Origin: Lachnospiraceae bacterium
GTDB taxonomy: Bacteria; Bacillota; Clostridia; Lachnospirales; Lachnospiraceae
Direction of reading: 5' to 3'
Assembly (NCBI GenBank): GCA_024680435.1
Contig: JAILCK010000323.1
Location: 1-58,347 of the forward strand
Length of the DNA stretch: 58,347 nucleotides
Shown: in pieces, positions 10,561 to 19,727 of the stretch
Numbering within the stretch: the stretch's first letter is position 1
Layout of the letters: every line of letters starts with the position of its first letter
Made by a program: the position numbers and the translations under genes
The notes under the pieces: model-generated
Databases searched by the model: none
What the model saw: the letters and a program-made list of their open reading frames with translations, nothing else
Told to the model about the DNA's origin: nothing

Positions 10561-11784
10561 TTATTTAACAACGATCTTTCTGAAGTTTTTCTTTCCTCTT
10601 TTAATTATAAAATCTTTAGCCGCAATTTCGTCAAGAGTAAAGGCAAGTTTAATGTCAGTAACCTTTTCTTCGTTGATTGTTACACCGCCTTGTTCAATTG
10701 CTCTTCTGCCTTCCGATCTTGTAGCCACCAAACCTGCTTTAACCAAAATAGCAATGGCATCGATTTTACCATTAAACAAATCTTCCTCAGATACTTCGGT
10801 TGTAGGCATATTTTCACTTGAACCCACAGAGAACACGGCTCTTGCACTTTCCAATGACTTTGTTGCTTCCTCTTCTCCATGAACAAGCTTTGTAAGTTCG
10901 AAAGCAAGAATTTCTTTAGCCTTATTAAGTTCACTGCCTTCCCAGCTTTCCATCTTTTCAATTTCTTCAATGGGAAGGAATGTAAGCATCTTAAGGCACT
11001 TAATTACGTCTGCATCTCCTACGTTTCTCCAGTACTGGAAGAAATCAAAAGGTGAAGTCTTGTTTGGATCAAGCCATACTGCATTTCCGGCTGTTTTACC
11101 CATCTTCATACCCTGAGAATCCGTAAGAAGAGTGATTGTCATAGCATGAGCATCTTTACCGAGTTTTCTTCTGATAAGTTCGGTACCGCCAAGCATGTTA
11201 CTCCACTGATCGTCTCCGCCAAATTCCATGTTACAATTGTATTCTTTAAACATGTGATAAAAGTCGTAAGACTGCATAATCATGTAGTTAAACTCAAGGA
11301 AGGTTAATCCCCTTTCCATTCTTTGCTTGTAGCATTCAGCTCTTAACATGTTGTTTACTGAAAAGCAAGCGCCTACTTCACGTAAAAGTTCAATGTAATT
11401 TAAGTCTAAAAGCCAATCCGCATTGTTAACAAGCAATGCCTTACCGTCAGAAAAATCAATAAACTTTTCCATCTGCTTTTTAAAGCATTCGGCGTTATGA
11501 TTGATATCTTCAATTGTAAGCATCTTCCTCATATCAGACTTTCCTGAGGGGTCACCGATCATAGTGGTGCCGCCACCGATTAAGGCAATAGGCTTATTTC
11601 CGGCTTCCTGAAGTCTTTTCATTAAAGTAAGTGCCATAAAATGTCCTGCAGTTAAGCTGTCTGCAGTACAGTCAAATCCAATGTAGAAAGTGGCTTTTCC
11701 GTTATTAACCATTTCCTTAATGGATTCTTCATCCGTTACCTGAGCAATAAGCCCTCTTCTTTTAAGCTCTTCGTAAATCTGCAT
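10561..11784 (-). CDS. tyrS: Tyrosyl-tRNA synthetase
   Basis: MQIYEELKRRGLIAQVTDEE...YIGFDCTADSLTAGHF, KMGKTAGNAVWLD, C-terminal S4-like domain. The track ORF to 11889 reads into the T-box; ATG at 11784 has SD AGGAGGT. Confidence 0.96.
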   Translation of the reverse strand: MQIYEELKRRGLIAQVTDEESIKEMVNNGKATFYIGFDCTADSLTAGHFMALTLMKRLQEAGNKPIALIGGGTTMIGDPSGKSDMRKMLTIEDINHNAECFKKQMEKFIDFSDGKALLVNNADWLLDLNYIELLREVGACFSVNNMLRAECYKQRMERGLTFLEFNYMIMQSYDFYHMFKEYNCNMEFGGDDQWSNMLGGTELIRRKLGKDAHAMTITLLTDSQGMKMGKTAGNAVWLDPNKTSPFDFFQYWRNVGDADVIKCLKMLTFLPIEEIEKMESWEGSELNKAKEILAFELTKLVHGEEEATKSLESARAVFSVGSSENMPTTEVSEEDLFNGKIDAIAILVKAGLVATRSEGRRAIEQGGVTINEEKVTDIKLAFTLDEIAAKDFIIKRGKKNFRKIVVK

Positions 11785-12109
11785 TTCAAAACCTCCTAAT
11801 AAATATATTGTTAATCCGTAACAGGAGTTTTGAGGGTAAAAAAAATCCCGTCCTGTTACCAGGGACGGGATAAAATCTCGTGTTACCACCCTTATTCACA
11901 AACGACTCACATCGCTTGCCTCACAGAGTACAGCTTTCGCGATACCCTTCCCGCTTTAACGTGCGGTAAACCCGTCGCAGCCTATCCTTTCGGCTTCGGT
12001 GCGAAGCTCCAAGATGTATTCCTTAAAAAGTAAATGGATGCGCCTCTCATCAACCGGCTACTTTCTGTTGATTTACTTAAAAAGTACTTTTTCTTTTCAT
12101 CGCTTTTAT
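11785..12109 (-). promoter_or_regulatory. T-box leader of tyrS
   Basis: Minus strand contains AGGGTGGTAACACGA (T-box sequence) followed by terminator; putative specifier UAC (Tyr) in GGAAUACAUC at 12016-12018; stem-I region further upstream. Confidence 0.92.
11836..11872 (-). terminator. T-box intrinsic terminator
   Basis: Minus strand ATCCCGTCC-ctggtaaca-GGACGGGATTTTTTTT, 9-bp stem with U-tract. Confidence 0.9.
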
Positions 12110-12115
12110 GGATGT

Positions 12116-12144
12116 AATATAGCAAAACCAAAATCAAAAGTCAA
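12116..12144 (-). promoter_or_regulatory. Candidate sigma-A promoter for T-box/tyrS (TTGACT-N17-TATATT)
   Basis: -35 at 12139-12144, 17-nt spacer, -10 at 12116-12121, directly upstream of the T-box leader. Confidence 0.65.
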
Positions 12145-12149
12145 GTAAA

Positions 12150-14519
12150 CTAAATTACGCTTATCATCTCTTTTATCTTTTCAAAATCATAAACGTCGTA
12201 AGCTTTCTTTATTTCTTTAACCTTTAAAGAAACACCGGGATCAATATCCTCGCCTTTAAATTTTTCAAATAAGGTGTTACATAAAGTAAGGTCCATATTA
12301 TCAAGGGCTTCTTTTAGCTCTGTGACAAGTCCCTTAATCTTAGTATCTTTAATCTCATTTGAAGCCTCCTTAGGTTTTGAAGTTTCTTTAGCTATAGGCG
12401 CCGAAGGTTTGTTGTCAGCAAGTTTTCTCTTAAGCATTCCCGGTGGCAAAAAGTCTAGAAGTATCTGGGTAAGATACCTTGTTTTAATGGGCTTTGCAAG
12501 ATATTCCTGGAAACCTAAAGAAAGGATTTCTTCTCTTATGTTTCCTCCTGTATTTGCGGTAAGCGCCACTACAGGTATTTCAGAAATCGCTTTATTCTTA
12601 CTCTCTCTTATCTTTTTAAGGGTTTCTTCTCCGCTCATTTCCGGCATAACCATGTCCATAAGCACAAGGTTATATTCTTTTTCTTCTAACTTCTTTAAAG
12701 ATTCAGAGCCACTCTTTGCAGTATCGATTTCGATATTGTAACCTTTGAAAATACCTGATGCAACCTTTAAATTAACCGCATTGTCATCTACCACCAAAAT
12801 CTTTGCTTCACTACCGTCATACTCAATCTTTTCATTCTTGGATTCATAGTTTGAAGCCTTCCAGGTGTCATTTAAAGCATCAATAATAGACAAACTGCAA
12901 ATCGGTTGCCATAGAATCCTGCATTTTCCAAAGTCTCCGTAAAGCCTGTTTTTAGAGCACACTACATAAGTATTATCCTCTTTTGCGTTTGTTGAAATAA
13001 TTCCCGCTACTGTGGCGTAAGATTCTTCTAAAACAAAAATGTAGTCATAGTCTCTTGTGGAAATGGCTTTATCAAAAGCAAAGAAAGAGTTTGCATAATC
13101 AGGGTGCACATTAAATCCGCTCATTACGCTCTTCCAAGTTTCAAGTTCTCTGTTATCTTTAATGTAAATTAAAATATCGCGTTTTTCTTTCTCTATTAGT
13201 TCAAGCATTGGACTGTTGTCCACCACATCACATTCAAACGTGATTTCAGATTCAAGTCCCACTCCTTCAATCGAACGAATTATCATATCTCCGTTCATCA
13301 TTGCAAGAAGGTCTTTACAAATGTTAAATTTAAGGCCGATACCCTTTAAATTTGAGCTTTGCCTTGAATCATATGTGTCGTAAGCTCCGAATATGGCATT
13401 ACAATCAGCTTGAGAAAGTCCGCATCCTGTATCTGATACTTTAATCTTAAATACGGCTTTTTTATCTTCCTCGTTTGTATCACATGATACAGAAAACATT
13501 AAACGTCCGTTATCCGTAAGTGATAAAGAAATAAACACAAGACGCATAATAACCTGTTTTATTCTTATGTCATCACCGTTAACAACCTTAGGAATATTAT
13601 TATCGATTATAATTCTTACTTTTAAATCTTTCTTTTCAATATGAGTGCTTATAATTTCCGTTACGCTTTTTAATAATTCCTCAGTTTTAAAGTCTGCATT
13701 TAAAAGCTTCATTTTACTTGAATCAAGCTTAGAATACATTAAAACGTCATCGATAATTTCAAGAAGGTCGTAAGCGGATTTCTTTATGATAGTAACCTGA
13801 TCTCTGGTTCTATCATCCATTTCATCCTTTAACACAATTTCAGAAAGACCGATAATTGAATTCATGGGAGTTCTGATTTCATGAGACATATTTGCCAAAA
13901 ATCTTGATTTTGCAAGGCCTGCGTTATGCTCCATTTCATGACTCTTTTCAATTTCTTCTTCTGCCTTTTTAAAGGATCTGTCCATTCTTACCATGATGTA
14001 TAAAAGGGTAAAAGAAACCGCAAGGAAAGAAAACACAAAGCCCCAAAAGAACTCTCTTCTGTCACTTATAATGGATGACTTATTTCCCGCAACATAGGCA
14101 TTTGTAAAGAAATAGGTTCCGATATATATATTTATTAAAGACATCCACCAGATGTCTCTTTTATCCAAAATAAATATCATAACCATTATTCCGGCGGCAT
14201 ACCAAATAGGCACAGAACTTCTGGCCTGTTCACCGTTGATTATAAGAATCGGCATTACAATAAACTGAGTATAAGCACAGAAAATGATTGATATAATTCG
14301 GTAATTATCAATTTTCTTATTCACATAGTTTAAAACAAGACAAAATGCAACTGTAATTAAGAGGTTAAAAATAACTATGCTGTTAAAGGTGTCCAAAATG
14401 ATAGCGTAAACAAAAATACAGCCAAAGGAAATCAAGGCCAATAACTTTGTGAGCAAATTAATGGCTTCTTTATTGGATGTATATGTATTTCTTTGAATAA
14501 CCTTTTTCTTTTGTTCCAT
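12150..14519 (-). CDS. Hybrid histidine kinase-like protein with degenerate N-box, pseudo-receiver-like region and C-terminal receiver
   Basis: H-box SRFLANMSHEIRTPMNSIIGLSEI; HATPase with RIKQVIMRLVFISLSLTDN in place of the canonical NLLxNAIKYT; DTGCGL; REC KILVVDDNAVNLKV...LMDMVMPEMSG...KPI. Confidence 0.9.
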   Translation of the reverse strand: MEQKKKVIQRNTYTSNKEAINLLTKLLALISFGCIFVYAIILDTFNSIVIFNLLITVAFCLVLNYVNKKIDNYRIISIIFCAYTQFIVMPILIINGEQARSSVPIWYAAGIMVMIFILDKRDIWWMSLINIYIGTYFFTNAYVAGNKSSIISDRREFFWGFVFSFLAVSFTLLYIMVRMDRSFKKAEEEIEKSHEMEHNAGLAKSRFLANMSHEIRTPMNSIIGLSEIVLKDEMDDRTRDQVTIIKKSAYDLLEIIDDVLMYSKLDSSKMKLLNADFKTEELLKSVTEIISTHIEKKDLKVRIIIDNNIPKVVNGDDIRIKQVIMRLVFISLSLTDNGRLMFSVSCDTNEEDKKAVFKIKVSDTGCGLSQADCNAIFGAYDTYDSRQSSNLKGIGLKFNICKDLLAMMNGDMIIRSIEGVGLESEITFECDVVDNSPMLELIEKEKRDILIYIKDNRELETWKSVMSGFNVHPDYANSFFAFDKAISTRDYDYIFVLEESYATVAGIISTNAKEDNTYVVCSKNRLYGDFGKCRILWQPICSLSIIDALNDTWKASNYESKNEKIEYDGSEAKILVVDDNAVNLKVASGIFKGYNIEIDTAKSGSESLKKLEEKEYNLVLMDMVMPEMSGEETLKKIRESKNKAISEIPVVALTANTGGNIREEILSLGFQEYLAKPIKTRYLTQILLDFLPPGMLKRKLADNKPSAPIAKETSKPKEASNEIKDTKIKGLVTELKEALDNMDLTLCNTLFEKFKGEDIDPGVSLKVKEIKKAYDVYDFEKIKEMISVI

Positions 14520-14524
14520 GAATT

Positions 14525-16630
14525 TTAAACCTCTGCTTTAATAAGGTTTGGTGCCAAATGCTCCATAAGTATCTTTTCAAGAGCATTAATTTCAATAGGT
14601 TTGGATAAATAATCCGCAAATCCTTCTTTTAAGAACATCTCTCTTGCTCCGCTTACAACATTTGCTGTAAGGGAAATAATGGGAACGGTTTTAGCGTATT
14701 CAATATCCAGATTTCTGATTGCCTTAAGAGTATCTATACCGTCCATTCCGGGCATCATAAAATCAAGGAAAATAATATCAAACTTATCATATTGAACGCT
14801 GCTTAAAGCATCTTCTCCGCTTGCAACCGTCGTTACGCTTGCTTTATATCTTGAAAGGATTCCCGCAGCCACATCAAGGTTAACAAGGTTATCGTCTACC
14901 ACCAAAACTTTAGCATCGGGAATCGAGAATTTTCCGTCAAATATCTGCTTTCTTAAAGCATAGCTTATGGTTTCATTGATTAAATCAGCTACATTTAAAC
15001 TGCTTATAGGTCTTGTTAAAACCGATTCAAAAGGCTCTCCGGAATAGCTATAGTTACAACCGCTTATAATAACGATCTTTTTCCAATTGACTTTCGCATC
15101 CGCTAGGTCTGCTTTAATTCTTTCATAGACCGAGGTTTCAATTAAGAAATAAGAAACCGATGAGTCGCATATACACTTAAACAAATCATCATCATTTGAA
15201 ATTCTTAATCCCTTAACATTCATTCCTTTAAGAATCTTTGAAAGAATGTTTACATCCGTAAGTGAGTCGGAATAATAAGCAATACAAGCCTTTTCATGGC
15301 TTACATATCCCACTCGGTTTGACTTTTCAAAAGAGTCTACCTTCTGGCAAACATCAAAATAAAAGGTCGAGCCTTTTCCATATTCGCTTTGAGCATAAAT
15401 CTTACCCCCCATTGCAAAGGCAAGTTTTCTGCAAAGTGCAAGGCCAAGGCCGTTACCTTCAATAATTCTGTCAGTTGCTTCACCGGATCTGTTATAAGGT
15501 TCAAAAATCTTTTCTATGGATTCTTTCTTTATGCCAATACCGGTATCTTCCACTCTTATAAACAAGTGAATCTTTTCATTGTCTATCTTTTCATAATCAA
15601 CATAGAAGGTCATATGGCCTTCCTTGGTGTACTTAATGGCATTGGAAAGGATATTGATTACAATCTGCCTTATTTTTCCGCTGTCACCAATCATAAATCT
15701 TGGAAGATCCGGATTAACATCCACAAAGAAATCTACATTTGAATCAAGCAAACGAACAGACATTAAGTTAATAATGTCATTAAGCATTAATGCTATGTCA
15801 TATTTTTCAGACTCAGGAACAATTGAATCTGTGTTCATTCTGGAAAAATCCAAAAGGTCTGTTGTAATCGACAAAAGCGCATGGCTTGAATTAGAAATGT
15901 TGTATGCCATTTCTTTAACATGATTTGAAGCTTCGGAATCAAGCAAAAGATCCGTTGTACCCAAAATTGCATTTAAAGGTGTTCTTATTTCATGGGATAC
16001 GTTAACTAAAAACATATCCTTTGCAAAGCTTACCATTTCAGCCTTCTTGGTCGCTTCTTCTCTTAATTTCATCTCGTCTTCAAGCAACGTATTTCTGTAA
16101 AAGACTATAATTCCACAAATAAGGCCGGTAACGACAACAGCAACTTCAATTCTTGCAAATTCTGCCGGGGTCAAAGCTCCATAAGCAGGCTGTCCTTTAT
16201 TTGCAATGACAAACTTGTAATATGCGGCCGCTACGTCGATTATTAACTGAGTAAAGAAATGGGCATACTTTACCCATCCATCAAGTAAAATCATAGAATA
16301 AGTAAGGCCGATACACATGTAAAGAGGCACTTCTACGGTGGTTTTTTCAGCTAAAATTAAAAGAGCGGGAAATGCAACGAAATTACAGTAAGAAAGATAT
16401 ATTAAAGACAGTAATTCCGGTTTTTGAATCTTTCTTTGCAAAAAGAAAAAAACAGCGCTCACAAGACATATGGTTGAATACATCAAAATGAAAGAAGCGC
16501 TGATTTTCATAATAAAAGCAATCGAAACAAACAGCAAAGTAAAGACACTGCTTAATAACGTTGCCATATTGAATAATCTTGTTTTTTTAGAAAGATGGCC
16601 TCCGAAATAGGCTTCATAAAAGTTCTTCAT
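14525..16630 (-). CDS. Hybrid sensor histidine kinase/response regulator with internal pseudo-receiver-like region
   Basis: H-box MFLVNVSHEIRTPLNAILGTTDLL, N-box KIRQIVINILSNAIKYT, G-boxes VEDTGIGI / GNGLGLALCRKL, REC VLVVDDNLVNLDV...FLDFMMPGMDG. Confidence 0.92.
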   Translation of the reverse strand: MKNFYEAYFGGHLSKKTRLFNMATLLSSVFTLLFVSIAFIMKISASFILMYSTICLVSAVFFFLQRKIQKPELLSLIYLSYCNFVAFPALLILAEKTTVEVPLYMCIGLTYSMILLDGWVKYAHFFTQLIIDVAAAYYKFVIANKGQPAYGALTPAEFARIEVAVVVTGLICGIIVFYRNTLLEDEMKLREEATKKAEMVSFAKDMFLVNVSHEIRTPLNAILGTTDLLLDSEASNHVKEMAYNISNSSHALLSITTDLLDFSRMNTDSIVPESEKYDIALMLNDIINLMSVRLLDSNVDFFVDVNPDLPRFMIGDSGKIRQIVINILSNAIKYTKEGHMTFYVDYEKIDNEKIHLFIRVEDTGIGIKKESIEKIFEPYNRSGEATDRIIEGNGLGLALCRKLAFAMGGKIYAQSEYGKGSTFYFDVCQKVDSFEKSNRVGYVSHEKACIAYYSDSLTDVNILSKILKGMNVKGLRISNDDDLFKCICDSSVSYFLIETSVYERIKADLADAKVNWKKIVIISGCNYSYSGEPFESVLTRPISSLNVADLINETISYALRKQIFDGKFSIPDAKVLVVDDNLVNLDVAAGILSRYKASVTTVASGEDALSSVQYDKFDIIFLDFMMPGMDGIDTLKAIRNLDIEYAKTVPIISLTANVVSGAREMFLKEGFADYLSKPIEINALEKILMEHLAPNLIKAEV

Positions 16631-16709
16631 TAAAAATCTCGCTTATGTACCAATTTTTTGATACTAACAAGATTATTCTAGATTTTTACTATTAACTTTA
16701 TATTATCCG

Positions 16710-17912
16710 TTACTTTGTCATAAGTTTCACCATGGCCTCATTTAAGCCATCGATTGTAAGCTTATACATTGGGAATATTTTCTTTATAGCAGTTTCTGCC
16801 TCACGCCAGGGAGCTTCTCCCGGAGCCATTTTAGGATTGAGCCATACCACCTTTTTGTAATGTTGCTTTAAAAGAAGCAGCCATTGTTCCCCGGAAAGCC
16901 CGCCGTTGGGGCCTCTGTAGTTTCCGGATTCAGAATACAATTCTTCGGGAGCCATTGCAGCATCACCAACAATTATAACCTTATAATCCGAATCAATATT
17001 TCTAAACATCCAATCAGTATCTATCCAATCTCCGTTTTCGCATTCAGGAGTTTTATACATCTTCGCATAGATACAATTATGGAAATAGTAAGTCTTTACA
17101 TCTTTATAGTGGTTCGACTTATGAATAGCCCAAAAGAGCTCGTTTAAAAGCTTTGTAAAGGGAATCATGGTACCTCCCGAATCCATTAATAAAAGCAATT
17201 TAACGGAATTCTTTCTCGGGCGCTCCCACTCCAGTTTAAGGTATCCACCGTTATTACAGGTAGAATCGATGGTATGATTAATATCAAGCTCAGTTTTTGG
17301 AATATCAAGCTTTGAAGAAAACTGACGAAGCTTTCTGAAAGCCATCTGAAACTGCCTGTTATCAAGCATTTTATCGTTACGAAAGTCTCTGTATTTCCTT
17401 GCACCCACAACAGCAAAAGCGGATTGATATCCTGTGCTTCCGCCTACTCTTATACCTCCGATATTACCGCCCATGTTACCAAACTGAGTCTTACCCATGG
17501 TACCGATCCAGTAATTACCGCCGTTGTGCTCGCTGTCTTGATCTTTTAAACGTTCTTTAAACTTAGTCTCAACATCATCTTTATCAACATGCATGTCTTC
17601 CGTCTGGTTAAGCCAATATCTTTCTTCCTCATGAAGAAGCTCTGTCATTTCAGACTTATCAAGCCATTCAAGCATCCTGTCGGTTATATTGAGATTATCG
17701 CTTTTAACACCTTTAAAGCATTCTTCGAAAGCCAGATCGAATTTATCAAAATCCGTCTCGCTTTTAACCAAAATTGCTCTTGCCATATAATAAAAACCTG
17801 TAAGGCTTGAATTGCAAAGATTTTTATTTAAAGCATCATGAAGAGCGATCCATTCAGTTAATGAAACATCAAGGCCCTTAGCCTTTAATGTATAAAAGAA
17901 TGTGGAAAACAC
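16710..17912 (-). CDS. VWA (CoxE-like) domain protein
   Basis: KLLLLMDSGGTMIPFTKLLNELFWAIHKS...YKVIIVGDAAMAPEELYS...WLLLLKQHYKKVVWLNP; downstream of a MoxR ATPase. Confidence 0.82.
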   Translation of the reverse strand: MFSTFFYTLKAKGLDVSLTEWIALHDALNKNLCNSSLTGFYYMARAILVKSETDFDKFDLAFEECFKGVKSDNLNITDRMLEWLDKSEMTELLHEEERYWLNQTEDMHVDKDDVETKFKERLKDQDSEHNGGNYWIGTMGKTQFGNMGGNIGGIRVGGSTGYQSAFAVVGARKYRDFRNDKMLDNRQFQMAFRKLRQFSSKLDIPKTELDINHTIDSTCNNGGYLKLEWERPRKNSVKLLLLMDSGGTMIPFTKLLNELFWAIHKSNHYKDVKTYYFHNCIYAKMYKTPECENGDWIDTDWMFRNIDSDYKVIIVGDAAMAPEELYSESGNYRGPNGGLSGEQWLLLLKQHYKKVVWLNPKMAPGEAPWREAETAIKKIFPMYKLTIDGLNEAMVKLMTK

Positions 17913-18736
17913 TAGTCAACTCTTCTCCTAACAATATCAAGGTCTTCATCTTTCTTAATCAATACGCCGACAAAAGGAAGCTCAGCCTTTATTTTTGAAG
18001 GGTCTACACCGCCTATCATCATCGCGTTAAGCCAGTCAATCAATTCACTGGTGGCAGGTTTCTTTCTAAGCTGAGAATATGATCTGATTTCATAAAAGAC
18101 ATTCATTGCGTTTTCCAAAAGGTTTTCTTCAATCTTAGGGAAATGAGTCTTTACGATTTCTTCCATAAGTTCTTTGGACGGGAAATCAATATAGTGGAAA
18201 ATACAACGTCTTAAAAATGCATCCGGAAGTTCTTTTTCAGCATTTGATGTAATTATAACTATAGGACGATGCTTAGCTTTAATGGTTTTCTTTGTTTCAT
18301 AGATATAGAATTCCATTTTATCAAGTTCCCAAAGAAGGTCATTAGGAAACTCCAAATCAGCCTTATCGATTTCATCAATCAAAAGCACCACCTGTTTATC
18401 CGAATCAAAGGCTTCGCCAAGCTTACCAAGCTTTATGTAGTGGGCAATATCATCAACGCCTTCATTTCCGAACTGTCCGTCGTAAAGTCTTTGAATGGTA
18501 TCGTAGGTATATAAACCTTCCTGAGCCTTGGTGGTTGATTTAATATTCCATACAATCAATTCTTTTCCAAGTGCGTCGGCAACAGCTTTTGCAAGCATTG
18601 TCTTTCCGGTACCGGGCTCTCCTTTTATCAAAAGAGGTTTTTCAAGCGCAACGGCAATGTTAACGCTAGCCATTAATTCTTCCGACGCAATATATTCGCC
18701 TGTAGATGTAAAATTAGTCGTCAAATTCCACTCCAA
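17912..18736 (-). CDS. MoxR-family AAA+ ATPase
   Basis: LLIKGEPGTGKTMLAKAVADAL (Walker A), VVLLIDEIDKADLEFPNDLLWELD (Walker B), ELPDAFLRRCIFHYIDFP. Confidence 0.92.
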   Translation of the reverse strand: MEWNLTTNFTSTGEYIASEELMASVNIAVALEKPLLIKGEPGTGKTMLAKAVADALGKELIVWNIKSTTKAQEGLYTYDTIQRLYDGQFGNEGVDDIAHYIKLGKLGEAFDSDKQVVLLIDEIDKADLEFPNDLLWELDKMEFYIYETKKTIKAKHRPIVIITSNAEKELPDAFLRRCIFHYIDFPSKELMEEIVKTHFPKIEENLLENAMNVFYEIRSYSQLRKKPATSELIDWLNAMMIGGVDPSKIKAELPFVGVLIKKDEDLDIVRRRVD

Positions 18737-19727
18737 TCTCTGCCTTTTTGTCTCTTAGCATTAAGCCCTTAACGGCCTCTTTGGCAGGTTTATTATTAAA
18801 AAGTATTTCATTAACCTGTTCGATAATGGGTAATTCCACATCATATTTCTTGGCAAGCTGCATTGCAGCCTTTGCGGAATGAACACCCTCTACAACCATT
18901 TTTACTTCAGCCATGGCTTCTTCCATGGTCTTTCCTTCACCGATTAAAATTCCGGCTCTTCTGTTTCTTGAATGCATGCTGGCGCAGGTAACTATCAAAT
19001 CGCCAATGCCGGTAAGACCTGAAAATGTTTCGGCTTTTCCGCCCATTTTTATACCAAGCCTTGTAATTTCTGCTATACCTCTTGTTATAATGGCAGCTTT
19101 AGTGTTGTCTCCGTATCCAAGTCCGTCAGCAACACCTGCAGCAAGTGCAATAACGTTTTTAAGTGAAGAACCTATTTCAATGCCCAAAATATCAGGAGAT
19201 GTATACACTCTGAAAGATTCATTCATGAAAACGTTTTGAACAAATTCAGCGATACTTTTTTCTTTTGCCCCGGCAACAATTGATGTAGGCATTCCTCTGC
19301 CCACTTCCTCGGCATGAGTGGGGCCGCTTAAAATACATACTTTACAATTTGGAATCTCTTCTTCAATAATGTCAGACATTGTCATTAAAGTGTCTGCTTC
19401 GATTCCCTTTGTTACATTTACAATTATTTTTCCGTCCGACACATACTCCTTAATCATTTTGGCAGTATTTCTCATACCCGGAGACGGAACCGCCAAAACA
19501 ATCAATTCGTTTTCTTTTACCGTTTTTTCAATATCTTTTGTAAAATCGACCTCCTTAGGAATCAATACTCCCGGAAGTTTTGATTTGTTTTCTCTTGTCT
19601 TTACTACTTCTTCAAATTCTTTTTCGTTTGTTCCTCTGCTCCAAATAGTTACTTTATGCCCGTTGCTGTTAAGTAAAACACCCAAAGCAAGCCCGAAAGA
19701 GCCTGCCCCGATAATGCCAATCTTCAT
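18714..19727 (-). CDS. gpsA: NAD(P)H-dependent glycerol-3-phosphate dehydrogenase
   Basis: MKIGIIGAGSFGLALGVLLNSNGHKVTIWSR, GPTHAEEVGRGMPTSIVAGA, GLTGIGDLIVTCASMHSRNRRAG. Confidence 0.96.
   Translation of the reverse strand: MKIGIIGAGSFGLALGVLLNSNGHKVTIWSRGTNEKEFEEVVKTRENKSKLPGVLIPKEVDFTKDIEKTVKENELIVLAVPSPGMRNTAKMIKEYVSDGKIIVNVTKGIEADTLMTMSDIIEEEIPNCKVCILSGPTHAEEVGRGMPTSIVAGAKEKSIAEFVQNVFMNESFRVYTSPDILGIEIGSSLKNVIALAAGVADGLGYGDNTKAAIITRGIAEITRLGIKMGGKAETFSGLTGIGDLIVTCASMHSRNRRAGILIGEGKTMEEAMAEVKMVVEGVHSAKAAMQLAKKYDVELPIIEQVNEILFNNKPAKEAVKGLMLRDKKAEIGVEFDD

Noticed and set aside
10680-10970. 96-aa minus-strand ORF within tyrS in another frame
   Set aside because: Fully inside tyrS in an alternate frame, with no recognisable domain.
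11785-11889. N-terminal extension of tyrS in the ORF track
   Set aside because: It runs through the T-box and terminator; ATG at 11784 has a correctly spaced SD.
11830-12033. 67-aa plus-strand ORF over the T-box leader
   Set aside because: Coincides with structured RNA on the opposite strand.
12274-12741. 155-aa plus-strand ORF antisense to the kinase receiver domain
   Set aside because: Complement of a confident coding region with strong family motifs; low-complexity Ser/Leu/Phe-rich translation typical of antisense reading.
13000-13200. Frameshift or pseudogene explanation for the divergent region of the 789-aa kinase
   Set aside because: The ORF is continuous and the region keeps a receiver-like pattern shared with the paralogue, so divergence is more likely than decay.
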